Origin: Castellaniella sp. UBA6218
Lineage (GTDB): Bacteria; Pseudomonadota; Gammaproteobacteria; Burkholderiales; Burkholderiaceae_B
Direction of reading: 5' to 3'
NCBI GenBank assembly: GCA_002421865.1
Contig: DISE01000017.1
Location: forward strand, 9,494 to 73,493
Length of the DNA: 64,000 nucleotides
Below the pieces are notes generated by a model, which saw nothing but the letters and a program-made list of their open reading frames with translations, ran no database searches and was not told where the DNA came from. This document shows, piece by piece, positions 63,869 to 64,000 of the stretch. Position 1 is the stretch's first letter. The number at the start of each line of letters is the position of its first letter. The position numbers and the translations under genes were made by a program.

Positions 63869-64000
63869 ATGCCGCACTACCGTTCCCGCACCTCGACCCA
63901 CGGCCGCAACATGGCCGGCGCCCGCGCCCTCTGGCGCGCCACCGGCATGAAGGACGGGGACTTCAGCAAGCCCATCATCGCCGTGGTGAATTCCTTCACC
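63869..64000 (+). CDS. ilvD: Dihydroxy-acid dehydratase, N-terminal fragment (truncated by window edge)
   Basis: The first 44 codons of IlvD, the iron-sulfur enzyme of branched-chain amino acid synthesis. [20 protein letters not shown], then [20 protein letters not shown] and NSFT, is the standard family N-terminus. ATG 63869 has AGGA upstream. It is divergent from ppc with 115 bp between starts. The rest of the gene, including the cluster ligands, lies outside the window. Confidence 0.95.
   Translation, partial: MPHYRSRTSTHGRNMAGARALWRATGMKDGDFSKPIIAVVNSFT

Overview
The window is 64 kb of GC-rich, densely packed bacterial chromosome. It reads as a betaproteobacterium of the Burkholderiales, most likely Alcaligenaceae (Bordetella/Achromobacter/Castellaniella-like). 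That inference rests on gene content and order: a DUF3460 gene beside scpA and panC, prepilin peptidase-coaE-zapD, two RND permeases with their own outer-membrane factor, TRAP transporters, and protein sequences that resemble remembered Bordetella homologues. The genus cannot be fixed by eye. I saw no prophage, insertion sequence, CRISPR array or rRNA operon.

Layout. 1-8990 is mostly core metabolism and cell biology: the 3' end of metH, an XRE regulator, an MdtD-like exporter, DUF3460-scpA-panC, a small LuxR-type protein with a lux-box-like palindrome upstream, an NlpE-like lipoprotein, and prepilin peptidase-coaE-zapD. 9003-17775 is an MdtABC/MuxABC-type RND efflux operon with its outer-membrane factor. 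17768-23749 holds a Nudix/thiamine-phosphate-synthase fusion, a DUF815 ATPase, ispB, tRNA-Pro(CGG), a secreted sugar dehydrogenase and an aldehyde dehydrogenase. 23793-27756 is a class I ribonucleotide reductase operon (nrdA-nrdB-nrdH, minus strand). A pair of NrdR-box-like sites lies upstream, and NrdA carries an unusual insertion of about 70 residues.

28005-37466 has an outer-membrane barrel protein and then a LysR-controlled catabolic cluster: amidase, three-part TRAP transporter, CnbZ-like deaminase, asparaginase-like enzyme and tartrate/isopropylmalate-type dehydrogenase. It looks like a route for a nitrogen-containing carboxylate, but the substrate is unknown. 37528-41947 holds msrC, a large PAS-GGDEF-EAL receptor and an ADP-ribose pyrophosphatase. 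41932-47779 is an inorganic-carbon module: beta carbonic anhydrase, LysR regulator and divergent dabB-dabA.

47802-60754 is a complete aldarate (D-glucarate/galactarate) utilisation locus. It contains an ABC importer, glucarate dehydratase GudD, galactarate dehydratase GarD, 5-dehydro-4-deoxyglucarate dehydratase KdgD, 2,5-dioxovalerate dehydrogenase, an SMP-30 lactonase, an aldose epimerase and a GntR/FCD regulator. Together these would take aldarates to 2-oxoglutarate. A shared 13-bp motif recurs at six places in the locus. In at least three it overlaps a recognisable -10 element, which gives a self-consistent candidate operator for the GntR protein. The ABC operon also hides a 24-codon micro-ORF coupled by ATGA overlaps at both ends. 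The window closes with short direct repeats, ppc (phosphoenolpyruvate carboxylase) and the start of ilvD.
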